64,000 nucleotides of DNA from DAHUXN01 sp963811805 (GTDB taxonomy: Bacteria > Acidobacteriota > Terriglobia > Acidiferrales > UBA7541). The notes beneath the pieces are model-generated. The model searched no databases, had not been told where the DNA came from, and was given only the letters and a program-made list of their open reading frames with translations. The stretch is taken from the NCBI GenBank assembly GCA_963811805.1, contig CAWESU010000003.1:62001-126000 (forward strand), in the 5' to 3' direction. Positions 44,161-52,700 of this stretch are shown piece after piece. How positions within the stretch are numbered: the first letter of the stretch is position 1; every line of letters starts with the position of its first letter. Both the position numbers and the translations under genes were made by a program.

Positions 44161-45099
44161 CTACAGCCCCAAAATCCCCACCAGCTCCCGCACCGACGCT
44201 GCCGACTTCTCCAGCGCCGCCTTCTCCTCCGTGGTCAGCTTGATCTCAATAATCTGCTCGATGCCCCGCGCGCTCAGCTTGCACGGCACGCCCACGAACA
44301 GCCCGTTGATCCCGTACTCGCCCTCCAAATACGCCGCGCACGGCATGATTTTCTTTTTGTCCATCAGGATCGCCTCGCACATCGCAAACGCCGCCGCCGA
44401 CGGTGCGTAGTACGCCGACCCGGTCTTCAGGTAATTCACAATTTCGCCGCCGCCTTTGCGCGTGCGCGTCACAATCGCGTCGATGCGCTCCTTCGGCAGC
44501 AAATCCGGCAGCGGAATCCCCGCCACTGTCGAATACCGCGGCAGCGGCACCATGTCGTCTCCGTGCCCGCCCAGCACAAAGCACGAAATATTTTCCACCG
44601 ACACTTTCAGTTCCATCGCCACGAACGCCGCCATTCGCGCCGAGTCCAGCACCCCCGCCATTCCCATCACGCGCTGCTTCGGAAACCCGCTGATCTTGAA
44701 CGCCGCCTGCGTCATCGCATCCAGCGGATTCGTCACCGTAATCAAAATGGCTTCCGGCGAAAGTTTCGTGATCGGTTCCACCACGCCCTTGATCACGTCG
44801 TAGTTCGCCTTGAGCAAATCGTCGCGGCTCATTCCCGCCTTGCGCGGAAATCCCGCGGTCACCACCACAATGTCGCTGTTCGCCGTCTCTTTGTAGTCAC
44901 CGCCCGACGTCGAAATTCCCACCGCGCTCACGCTCGACCCCGAAATCGACGCCGACTCCAGCATGTCCAGAGCTTTTCCCGTCGGCACGCCTTCCAGAAT
45001 GTCCGTCAGCACCACGTCAGCGAGGCCCGAATCCACCATGCGCTGCGCCGTCGTCGACCCCACGAACCCGCCGCCCACCACCGTCACTTTTTTCCTCAT
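44161..45099 (-). CDS. mdh: Malate dehydrogenase
   Basis: A 312-aa enzyme of the LDH-like MDH group. KVTVVGGGFVGSTTAQR is the NAD-binding motif with VLTDILEGVPTGKALDM after it; GFPRKAGMSRDDLL supplies the arginine loop that selects malate; TVTNPLDAM, DSARM and LGGHGDDMV contain the catalytic Asn, Asp-Arg and His. It oxidises malate to oxaloacetate. ATG 45099 overlaps the upstream gene's stop by one base (TGATG). Two partial copies of its 3' end lie downstream. Confidence 0.96.
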   Translation of the reverse strand: MRKKVTVVGGGFVGSTTAQRMVDSGLADVVLTDILEGVPTGKALDMLESASISGSSVSAVGISTSGGDYKETANSDIVVVTAGFPRKAGMSRDDLLKANYDVIKGVVEPITKLSPEAILITVTNPLDAMTQAAFKISGFPKQRVMGMAGVLDSARMAAFVAMELKVSVENISCFVLGGHGDDMVPLPRYSTVAGIPLPDLLPKERIDAIVTRTRKGGGEIVNYLKTGSAYYAPSAAAFAMCEAILMDKKKIMPCAAYLEGEYGINGLFVGVPCKLSARGIEQIIEIKLTTEEKAALEKSAASVRELVGILGL

Positions 45100-45536
45100 C
45101 AGTTGCTCCCCTGAGCAAATCGAATTACTCTCTCGCACAGTTTCAAGAACTCTGCATACTTCAAGTCGCTCTTGGCGTCGTTAGTTCGCCAAGAGCAAAT
45201 CTTAAAACATGGTTGTAGCTCCCCCCCGAACACATGATCCACGGAGGGCAATAGTGCGAACGTGTTTTTGTATTCCACGCCGCGCGCCTCCGCCTCAGCA
45301 TTGCTCCATTGCCTTATCAGCTTCCAATCGAGCGGTTCCCCAGTGTATGCATCTCTGCCTTTGGAATCGGTAACCGCCCTATGGATGGCCACCTTGTAGT
45401 CCTCGTTTTTCGCTCCTGCCCGTCCCCGCCCTCTATCCCGGCGCACGTGGGCCACGGCCTTTCGATGAAGCCACATCTCATAATCGCCTTGGGAAACGAC
45501 ATTAGTTAGGAATTCAGGCAACTCATACTTTCTCAT
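45099..45536 (-). CDS. HNH-like nuclease-domain protein
   Basis: A 145-aa protein starting MRKYELPEFLTNVVSQGDYEMW. The C-terminal half resembles a degenerate HNH fold: DAYTGEPLDW (a CxxC-less first half), LLPSVDHVFGG with the DH pair, and KICSWRTNDAKSDLKYAEFLKLC, where the N..AK..L pattern is the usual HNH third element. Zinc cysteines are missing, so catalytic ability is uncertain. Its stop overlaps the mdh start (TGATG), so mdh would be translationally coupled to an accessory gene, an odd arrangement. Confidence 0.7.
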   Translation of the reverse strand: MRKYELPEFLTNVVSQGDYEMWLHRKAVAHVRRDRGRGRAGAKNEDYKVAIHRAVTDSKGRDAYTGEPLDWKLIRQWSNAEAEARGVEYKNTFALLPSVDHVFGGELQPCFKICSWRTNDAKSDLKYAEFLKLCERVIRFAQGSN

Positions 45537-45646
45537 CGTTACATCGCCCTTGAATTGGCTGCTTGTTTTGTAGCGCCAGCCTTTCGCGTTTTTCGCGTCC
45601 CGGCTCGCCGGGAAGGCCGGCAAATTGCTCGCCGCTCAAATGGAAA

Positions 45647-45746
45647 ACAAAAGTGTAAAGGTTAACCTGCCCCGTTGAAAGTCAAAAGTGCCGTTGATCG
45701 TGAATCTCGGAAATTACTTCGAAAGGCGCGCTTCCGACTCTTCCAA
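45647..45746. repeat. Direct repeat, copy 1 (100 bp)
   Basis: The stretch starting ACAAAAGTGTAAAGGTTAAC and ending CGACTCTTCCAA is repeated 206 bp further on with a single one-base indel. On the minus strand both copies contain the frame LEESEARLSK-stop, which looks like a protein C-terminus. With copy 2 and the repeat between them it fills the 45537-45992 gap, where no gene was found. Confidence 0.85.
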
Positions 45747-45762
45747 CGCCGTCCTGAAAAGC

Positions 45763-45818
45763 TTGTCATCCCGAACTCAGCCCGCCGTTGCTGCGGGATG
45801 GCGGTGAGGGACCTGCTT
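45763..45818. repeat. Dispersed repeat unit of the GTCATCCCGA family
   Basis: TTGTCATCCCGAACTC...GGTGAGGGACCTGCTT with the dyad CCCGCCGTTGC...GATGGCGG. It lies between the two 100-bp direct repeats. Confidence 0.75.
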
Positions 45819-45852
45819 CTCACCGACGCGAAATAAATTGCCCCACCGGAAC

Positions 45853-45953
45853 ACAAAAGTGTAAAGGTTAACCTGCCCCGTTGAAAGTCAAAAGTGCCGT
45901 TGATCGTGAATCTCGGGAAATTACTTCGAAAGGCGCGCTTCCGACTCTTCCAA
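45853..45953. repeat. Direct repeat, copy 2 (101 bp)
   Basis: Identical to 45647-45746 except for one extra G (CTCGGGAAA versus CTCGGAAA). Such identity in non-coding DNA points to a recent duplication or ongoing conversion. Confidence 0.85.
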
Positions 45954-45992
45954 AGGGGAAACGATTTTAGGCTTAGTGAGGCGACCGGGCCG

Positions 45993-46475
45993 TCAGCCAC
46001 ACCCGTCACTGCAGTAGGGTTTGGATGGCTTCGCCGTCACTGTCACGCGTCGGGGCAGATCCATCTCGACTTTGGGATTTTCGGGAAGTGACGTTTGTTC
46101 TCCCTCGATCTTGTATACGTACGTCACAAGAAAACTCGCACCACCTTGCGGCTGGAACCGCCAAGTCTTGACGTTGGCGACGGCCGTATTAGAAAGGTAC
46201 AAGCCTACTTTCTTCTTGCCTTCGTCGTTGAGCACCGCACCATTTGAAGATCCGAGAACGACCGACTTGACTTGAGCGTGGACCACGGCACCTTTTTCAA
46301 CCGTGATCTGAATCTCCACCGTTCCAGTGATATGGGCCGCTCGGGCGATGGCAGGATAAAGCGGAACCTCTGCGTAGATAACGGTCGGATACTCTGTTGT
46401 CTCCACAGCCGAAGTACTTTGGCCGAATGCAAAAGCGGCAAAAATCAGCACCGCAAGTGCTATGCGTGTCGCCAC
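45993..46475 (-). CDS. Exported TonB-C-terminal-domain-like protein
   Basis: A 160-aa protein with a signal peptide (IALAVLIFAAFAFGQ). YAEVPLYPAIARAAHITGTVEIQITVEKGAVVHAQVKSVVLGSSNGAVLNDEGKKKVGLYLSNTAVANVKTWRFQP is the pattern of the TonB C-terminal domain, but the membrane anchor and proline arm of true TonB are absent. It starts with GTG behind AAGGAGGTG. It is probably a periplasmic protein, not an energy transducer. Confidence 0.8.
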   Translation of the reverse strand: MATRIALAVLIFAAFAFGQSTSAVETTEYPTVIYAEVPLYPAIARAAHITGTVEIQITVEKGAVVHAQVKSVVLGSSNGAVLNDEGKKKVGLYLSNTAVANVKTWRFQPQGGASFLVTYVYKIEGEQTSLPENPKVEMDLPRRVTVTAKPSKPYCSDGCG

Positions 46476-46737
46476 GAGAGCTCACCTCCTTCATACCAGC
46501 GCGGCGGGGTAAGCGTCGGATACAAGAACTAACCAGCGGATCAGCCCGCACCATGGCGAATTGTATCCTTGACTCTGACAGCTGAGCCCTCTTTGTCAGG
46601 GCACGGCTTCTTGCCCTGCCTGCCCTGACGAAGGAAGGGAGAAACGAAGTGCAGGTCGTGCCAAAGGGAATGCTTTTGCCGCGTTTCTTCCTTTTGCGCT
46701 GCCTCATCCGCGCAAGGTCGTCTTTTCTCGTCACTCG

Positions 46738-48234
46738 TCACTTGTCACTCGCCACTGCCTTTTGCCCCATATTCTCAATAATCGCCGACGCAAACTCCGA
46801 CGTCTTCAGCTTCGTCGCGCCCTGCATCATCCGCTCTAAATCGTACGTCACGCGTTTCTGCTGAATGGTCCGCTCGATGCCCGCCTCGATCAGCGCCGCC
46901 GCTTCGTTCCATCCCATAAACTCAAACATCATCGCCCCGCTCAGCATCACCGATGACGGATTGATCACATCTTTGTCCGCGTATTTCGGCGCCGTCCCAT
47001 GTGTCGCCTCGAACACGCCGAATCCATCGCCGATGTTCGCCCCCGGAGCCATTCCCAGCCCGCCCACCTGCGCCGCGCACGCGTCCGACAAATAATCGCC
47101 ATTCAAATTCGGCGTCGCGAACACGTGGTACTCGTCCGCGCGCGTCAAAATCTGCTGAAACACCGAATCCGCGATCCGGTCATTCACCAGAACTCTGCTT
47201 TTCCACTGCCCGCGCCCGTGCGTCGCGCCAATCGCCGCCAGCGTCGTCTTCACTTCCTCCGCCACTTGCTTGCGAAACTCCTCCGGCGCATTTTCCAGCC
47301 CCGGCTCGACCATCGCCGCGTTCTGCTCCACCGTAATCCCTGGATTTTTCTCCAGGTTGTCCAGAATCCAGCTCTCCCGCTCGGTCACAATCTGCTCGCG
47401 AAACTCGCTCTTCGCCAGCTCGTATCCCCAATCGCGGAACGCGCCTTCCGTGAACTTCATGATGTTGCCCTTGTGCACCAGCGTCACCACTCGCTTCTTG
47501 TGCTCGATCGCGTGCTGAATCGCCCTTCGCACCAGCCGCTTCGTCCCCGTCACCGAAATCGGTTTGATCCCCACGCCCGAATCTTCGCGAATATGTTTTT
47601 TCCCTTTCAGCATGTCATCGTTCAAAAATTTCAGCACCTTCGCCGCTTCCGGCGTTCCCTCGCGCCACTCGATTCCGGCGTACACATCCTCGGTATTCTC
47701 GCGGAAAATCACCACGTTCATCCGCTCCGGATTCCGCACCGGCGAAGGCACCCCCGGAAAATATCTCACCGGCCGCACGCACGCGTACAATTCCAGCAAC
47801 TGCCGCAGCGTCACGTTCAGCGAACGGATCCCTCCGCCCACCGGAGTCGTCAGCGGCCCTTTGATCGCCACGCGAAAATCCCGTATCGCTTCCACCGTGT
47901 CCTGCGGCAGCCACTCCTTGAAATTCCGAAACGCCTTTTCCCCCGCGAACACTTCCAGCCACGCCACTTTGCGCTTTCCGCCGTACGCGCGCTCCACCGC
48001 CGCATCAAAAACTCTTCGCGACGCGCGCCAAATGTCACGCCCCGTCCCGTCGCCCTCGATGAACGGTATGATCGGCCTCTCCGGTACGCGAAATGTCCCC
48101 GTCGTAGACCCTGCAGGTGCCCCATCCGTTTCGTTTTGTGCAAAGGGTCGGGTTTTTCCCTGTGACACACCCTCGCCGTACTCAATCGCCGCGCCATCCT
48201 TTGGCACTTCCACCCCGTTGTAGCTGTTCTTCAT
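46738..48234 (-). CDS. icd: NADP-dependent isocitrate dehydrogenase
   Basis: A 498-aa enzyme. PIIPFIEGDGTGRDIW, the substrate loop GGIRSLNVTLRQ, PVRYFPGVPSPV, VIFRENTEDVYAGIEW, VTLVHKGNIMKFTEGAF, NDRIADSVFQQ, the cofactor segment ATHGTAPKYADKDVINPSS and a YDLERMM tail define the family. It makes 2-oxoglutarate, the carbon skeleton for the GlnA reaction encoded nearby. Residues about 24-41 (SQGKTRPFAQNETDGAPA) form an extra loop not expected before FRVPERPIIPFIEGDG; it is encoded by a hairpin repeat. A 7-base tandem repeat (AGTGACA/G, three times) covers the stop codon. Confidence 0.95.
   Translation of the reverse strand: MKNSYNGVEVPKDGAAIEYGEGVSQGKTRPFAQNETDGAPAGSTTGTFRVPERPIIPFIEGDGTGRDIWRASRRVFDAAVERAYGGKRKVAWLEVFAGEKAFRNFKEWLPQDTVEAIRDFRVAIKGPLTTPVGGGIRSLNVTLRQLLELYACVRPVRYFPGVPSPVRNPERMNVVIFRENTEDVYAGIEWREGTPEAAKVLKFLNDDMLKGKKHIREDSGVGIKPISVTGTKRLVRRAIQHAIEHKKRVVTLVHKGNIMKFTEGAFRDWGYELAKSEFREQIVTERESWILDNLEKNPGITVEQNAAMVEPGLENAPEEFRKQVAEEVKTTLAAIGATHGRGQWKSRVLVNDRIADSVFQQILTRADEYHVFATPNLNGDYLSDACAAQVGGLGMAPGANIGDGFGVFEATHGTAPKYADKDVINPSSVMLSGAMMFEFMGWNEAAALIEAGIERTIQQKRVTYDLERMMQGATKLKTSEFASAIIENMGQKAVASDK
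48113..48165. repeat. Palindromic element read in frame inside icd
   Basis: The bases GTGCCCCATCCGTTT and AAAGGGTCGGG form opposing arms of a hairpin within codons 24-41 of icd. The length is a multiple of three in effect, since the frame is kept, and the peptide falls in a surface N-terminal region just before the conserved PIIPFIEGDG block. Confidence 0.6.
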
Positions 48235-48249
48235 GCTTGTCACCTTCTT

Positions 48250-48470
48250 TGTCATTGCGAGCCCGGTCGCGCCTTCTGCGAACGGAGGCGAGGAACCTGC
48301 TTCTGCACTAGCCTTGGTGGCACAGGCTCTCAGCCTGTGTGTTTCTGATCGTAGGGGCGCTGCTTGTTCACCCTGAGCGACGAAGGGCTGCGCCCGCGCG
48401 ACTCTCCCACTCGCGCCCACCTTTCATTTTGTCATCCTGAGCGCAGCGAAGGATCTCGCCTCGGCTTTTC
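48250..48470. repeat. Palindromic repeats in the 48235-48707 intergenic stretch
   Basis: Units seen are TTGTCATTGCGAGCCCGG...GAGGAACCTGCTT at 48250-48303, the hairpin ACAGGCTCTCAGCCTGT at about 48321-48338, a GGGGCGCTGCTTGTTC...GGGCTGCGCCC unit near 48354-48400, and TTGTCATCCTGAGCGCAGCGAAGGATCTCGCC at 48429-48463. No gene was recognised in this 473-bp gap between divergent icd and the exported-protein gene. Confidence 0.75.
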
Positions 48471-48707
48471 GCGTCTCCTTTTTGCAGTGCCGCGCGCCTT
48501 TTGCGTCCCGGATGCAACTGCGGGACGGCTCGACGCCACTATCTCCCGTCGCGCTAGAAGTCTTCGAACATATCACGCCTCCGCGCCGCTAACCAACAAT
48601 GAAGCCTCTCTCGCAAATTTCTTGTGTCGGAGCGCAGCAGCAGCGTACGATGCGCAGGCTGCAAATCCAGATTAGGATTCTCCAATATTCGCTTGAGGGT
48701 TATTGCC

Positions 48708-49769
48708 ATGTGCGAAATCATTTTCCGCCCAGCTCGCAGGCGAATTGTCCACGCACTTGCCGCGTTGACGGTGCTCGCCTTGCCTTTCGCGCTTTGCGCC
48801 CACGCCCAATCCTCCAAGGATGCAGCGGCGCGCGCGCAAGCCACTGCGCTCTTTGCGAAGGCACTCGCCGCCAGTGACATCCGCGCCCCCGGATCGCCGC
48901 CCTTCGAGATGCGTGCCACGATTATTGTTGCACAACGATTCGGCAAACCGGCTACGGGTGCATACAGTCTAAAGTGGGCATCCCCTGAAAAGTGGCGCGA
49001 AGAAATCCATTTCGCGAATTACACGCGTATTCGCATCGGCGAGGGAAATCGATACTGGCAGTCACGCACCACTTCCTACGAACTCGAGCAACTCTTACAA
49101 TTGAGCCAAGGCCTCGATTTTCTCAAGGACCTCCATGTTTGGTCCAAGCCTGAGGCCATTGCGGATATGAAAGCCGTCAAACTGCATCAAGAGAAGCCAC
49201 GCGGAACCAAGCTTGACTGCGTGACTCTGATACGGAAAGAACAGGAATATGGTTCAGACTTTTGTTTTGATCCCGTCAGGGGAGTGCTTGTCCGTGACGG
49301 TCCAGGCTCCTCGACTGTTTTCTCCGGCTTCATCTCCTTTGCCGGAAAGCTTTTTCCGGGAAACATTGGTACCGACGACGAATCGGCCGCGCGCGTTACC
49401 TTTGCCGTGAATTCGATATTGCCGCTGGCGAATACAGGCCCGGACGATTTTCAGCCTGCCGACGGCTCGAGCCCCTGGCCCTATTGCGATGATCCCGATG
49501 CTGTGCCGAAGTCGACGATGCAACCTGGGCCAGTCTATCCGATAAGTGAAAAACTCAGCCACACCCAAGGTACAGTCTTTGCTTACGCCGTGATTGGCGC
49601 CGACGGGCGGCTACACAGTCTCCAAGTCCTCACCTCGCCTGACAGCGGCCTTGCCAATTCCGCTCTCACCGCCTTTGAGCAGTGGCAGTACATTCCCGAG
49701 ATGTGCCACGGCACGCCCGTTCCCGTCGAGACCCTCCTGAAAGCTATTTTTACGCTGGGCGCATACTAG
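48708..49769 (+). CDS. Exported protein with a TonB-C-terminal-like domain
   Basis: A 353-aa protein beginning MCEIIFRPARRRIVHALAALTVLALPFALCAHAQ (leader). The central region (EMRATIIVAQRFGKPATGAYSLKWASPEKWREEI) resembles outer-membrane-lipoprotein-like beta barrels, and the last 85 residues (PGPVYPISEKLSHTQGTVFAYAVIGADGRLHSLQVLTSPDSGLANSALTAFEQWQYIP) match the TonB C-terminal pattern. Function unknown. GAGGG lies 8 bases before the ATG. Confidence 0.75.
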   Translation: MCEIIFRPARRRIVHALAALTVLALPFALCAHAQSSKDAAARAQATALFAKALAASDIRAPGSPPFEMRATIIVAQRFGKPATGAYSLKWASPEKWREEIHFANYTRIRIGEGNRYWQSRTTSYELEQLLQLSQGLDFLKDLHVWSKPEAIADMKAVKLHQEKPRGTKLDCVTLIRKEQEYGSDFCFDPVRGVLVRDGPGSSTVFSGFISFAGKLFPGNIGTDDESAARVTFAVNSILPLANTGPDDFQPADGSSPWPYCDDPDAVPKSTMQPGPVYPISEKLSHTQGTVFAYAVIGADGRLHSLQVLTSPDSGLANSALTAFEQWQYIPEMCHGTPVPVETLLKAIFTLGAY

Positions 49770-49778
49770 CAGTTTCCT

Positions 49779-52700
49779 TCAGTTTCTTGTTCGCACGATC
49801 CCCCCATAAATCCCTCTCACCATCCTCCTCGTCGCCGCCACCGCATCATGCAAACTCCCATGCACGGGTATACCCCACTGTTCCATCAGCGCATTCACCC
49901 GCGGAATCTGCGCCGGTTCCGGCAACGTGTTCGACGATCGTCCCAGCACCAGCCGTATCGCATGATCCAGCGAACGGTAAAACATCGCCGCCTCCTGCAA
50001 CACCCGCGCCTGCTGCACGCCCAGCGCGCCGCTTGCCTCCAGCGCCGAAATCTGTTCGAGCACATTCTTCGGCATCTCCGCAAACTCGCCCCGCGCCAGC
50101 GCCGTATACGCAATCACATACTCAATGTCGAAAAATCCTCCCGCGGCGCATTTGAATCCCGTCGCGCCCTCCGCCCGCTCGCGGTCCAACCGCTCGCGCA
50201 TGTGCATCAGTTGCCGAGCCAACTCGTGCGCGTCACCTCCGCTCGCCGCGCAAAATCTCCGCCGCAAAATCCCGTGCAGCTCCGCAATTATTTTCTCGCC
50301 CAGCGCCATATTTCCCGCCACCGGACGCGCCTTCAAATACGTCGCCGCTTCCCACGCCTGCGCCTCGCTCGCAAAATATTCCATCAGATACGCCGCCGTC
50401 TGCACAATTTCCCCTTCGCCTCCCCGTGGACGCAGCCGCGTGTCCACCGGCAGCAGCAGCCCTTCGCTCGTGTAGCTTCCCGCCGCGCGTATGAATCGTT
50501 CCGCCAGCCGCCGCCATTCTTGCATCTCCTCTTCATCGCGGGCTTGCCAGCTTGTCCTGACGGAGGAAGGGCCGTCGGGCGCCGCAAAAAACGCCACGTC
50601 TGCGTCCGACCCAATGTCAACTTCTCCCGCGCCCAGCCGCCCCAGCGCCATCACCACAAACGGCGCCTCGCAAAAATCCGCGTCAAGTCCTGCGCGCTCG
50701 CGTCCCGTCTTTACGGTGTCATCCTGAGGAGCGTCTTTTGCGACGAAGGATCTCGCCTCGGCCTTTGCGCCTTCCTCGCTTTCTTGCGCCGCGAACGCCA
50801 GCGCCTCCCGCACCGCGCTCTCCGCTGCGCGCGTCAGCTCCGCAAACGTCGCAAACGGTCTCGGCTCGCTCAAAATCGATCGCGCTGCTGCTGCAAACAC
50901 CGCTTCCTGATGCGCCACTCGCAGCGCTGCCATGTCCCGTGGAAGCGCGAGCGTCTGCTGTTTCTTTGCCTCCTGCGCCGGCGAATTGCCGATCCGTTCA
51001 ATCGCTCGCGGGTTTCGCACCAGCGTCTCTGCTGCAAAATCGCTGAGCGCGAAAAGCGCTGCCGCGCAATCGAGTTTCGCCGGAGTTTCCTCCAATTCCT
51101 TCATCAACTCCGCATCGTGCCGCGCCGCCTCCAGATATTTTTCGAGACCCCTCCGCGCGAACACATCTCCTTGCGCGCGATAGTGCGCCAGCCGCTCTGC
51201 CACGGCAGGGAACTCTGTCCGCTCCCGCGCCGCCTGCGCGCTGCCGTAAAATAAGTTCCTCGCAACTCTGCGTCTTTCGGTCCCTCGAGGTCGCGCGCCC
51301 GCCTCGTTCAGACGCGCCTCGTTCGGCGTCGCCTCGCTCACCACGCGCTCGTAAATTTCGCGCACCTCCGCGAAGTGCCTGCGAATCCGCGCCAGCAACT
51401 CTTCGCCCGCGCTCTTCGCGCCGCTTTTTTCCACGCCGCTGCGCCGCGCGATCCGGCTTCGCGCCTCCGCCTTGCGCGGCAGCACGTGCTCCTGCAATCC
51501 ATCGCGAAGCTGCAATCGGTGCTCCACCTTGCGTAACAATTCATACGCCGCGCTCAATCGGTAAAAATCCCGCTGCGACAAATATCCCTTGTCGTGCAAA
51601 TGCTGCAGCGCCACCAGCGTCGTCCCTGCCCCGCGCCCCGAAACCCACGCGTCCCGCCCGCCGTGAATCCGCTGCAAGCACTGCGCGATAAACTCAATGT
51701 CGCGAATCCCGCCCGGCGAAAGCTTCACGTTCCATATCGCCGTATCCTCATTTCCGCCCGCCGCGTGCTCCTCCAGCGCACGCGAAATCTCCTCCCGCGC
51801 GTCCGTCACCGCTCGCACCACTCCCGCTCCCGCCTCGTGTGGGTAAATCAGTGGATGCAACTCGCGCAGCAACTTTTCCCCCGTGGAAATCTCTCCCGCC
51901 GCCACGCGCGCCTTGATCAGCATCTGCAACTCCCACTCGCGCCCGCGCGTCCGGTAATATTCCAGCGCCGTCCCGTAGCTGACCGCCAAATCTCCCTGCT
52001 GTCCCTCCGGCCGCAGCCGCATATCGATCCGAAACACCGCCCCCTCCGGCGTCGCATCGCTCAGCATTTTCAAAATCGCCTGCGCCAGCCGCACAAAATA
52101 TTCCAGGTTCGAAATCGCGCCCGCGTCTCCGCCCGGCGTTTCTCCATCATGGTCATACAGAAAAATCAAATCGATGTCCGAGCTGTAATTCAGCTCCTGC
52201 CCGCCCAATTTCCCCAGCGCCAGCGCGGTCATTCGCGCCGGTTGCCAGCCGCCCGACGCATCCTTCCACTGCGGAATCCCGTACGCATTCTCCAATTTCA
52301 CCGCGCACAGTCGCAGCGCCCGTTCGATCAGCACATCCGCCAGATTCGACAGCTCCAGGCACGTGTCGCTCAGAGACGCCAGATTCAGCACGTCCCGCAG
52401 CGTGATGCGCGAATATTCTCGCCGCTTGAATCGCGCCAGAAAAACCGCCGGCGCCAAATCGAACGCCATCGTCGAAAACCGGTAGCAATCCTCCAGCACG
52501 TCGTCGCGCGACTTCATCCGCTCGAGCCCCTCGTTCGGGCCGCGCCGGTCTAACCACAAAATCAATTCCGGTTCTTGTACCAGGGATTCGGAGAGGAAAC
52601 GGCTGTAGCTGAAAAGCGAAAGCAGATAATGCAGCGCCGCGGGATGCGCTTCCAAATGCCGCGTGACGCTCGCCGGCGCCTCGCGCAAATACCGCTCCAG

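Noticed and set aside
42845..44260. Integrated prophage or integrative element at mdh
   Set aside because: Duplicated ends fit an integration site, but no integrase, recombinase or phage gene lies between them; the segment is only about 1.3 kb. Kept as an unexplained cassette pattern.
45647..45953. CRISPR array
   Set aside because: Only two copies of 100 bp with a 106-bp gap filled by a palindromic repeat; no regular spacers or cas genes.
48235..48420. 62-residue N-terminal extension of isocitrate dehydrogenase
   Set aside because: It would be translated from two intergenic repeat units and is unlike any IDH N-terminus. MKNSYNGVEVPKDG at 48234 fits the family.
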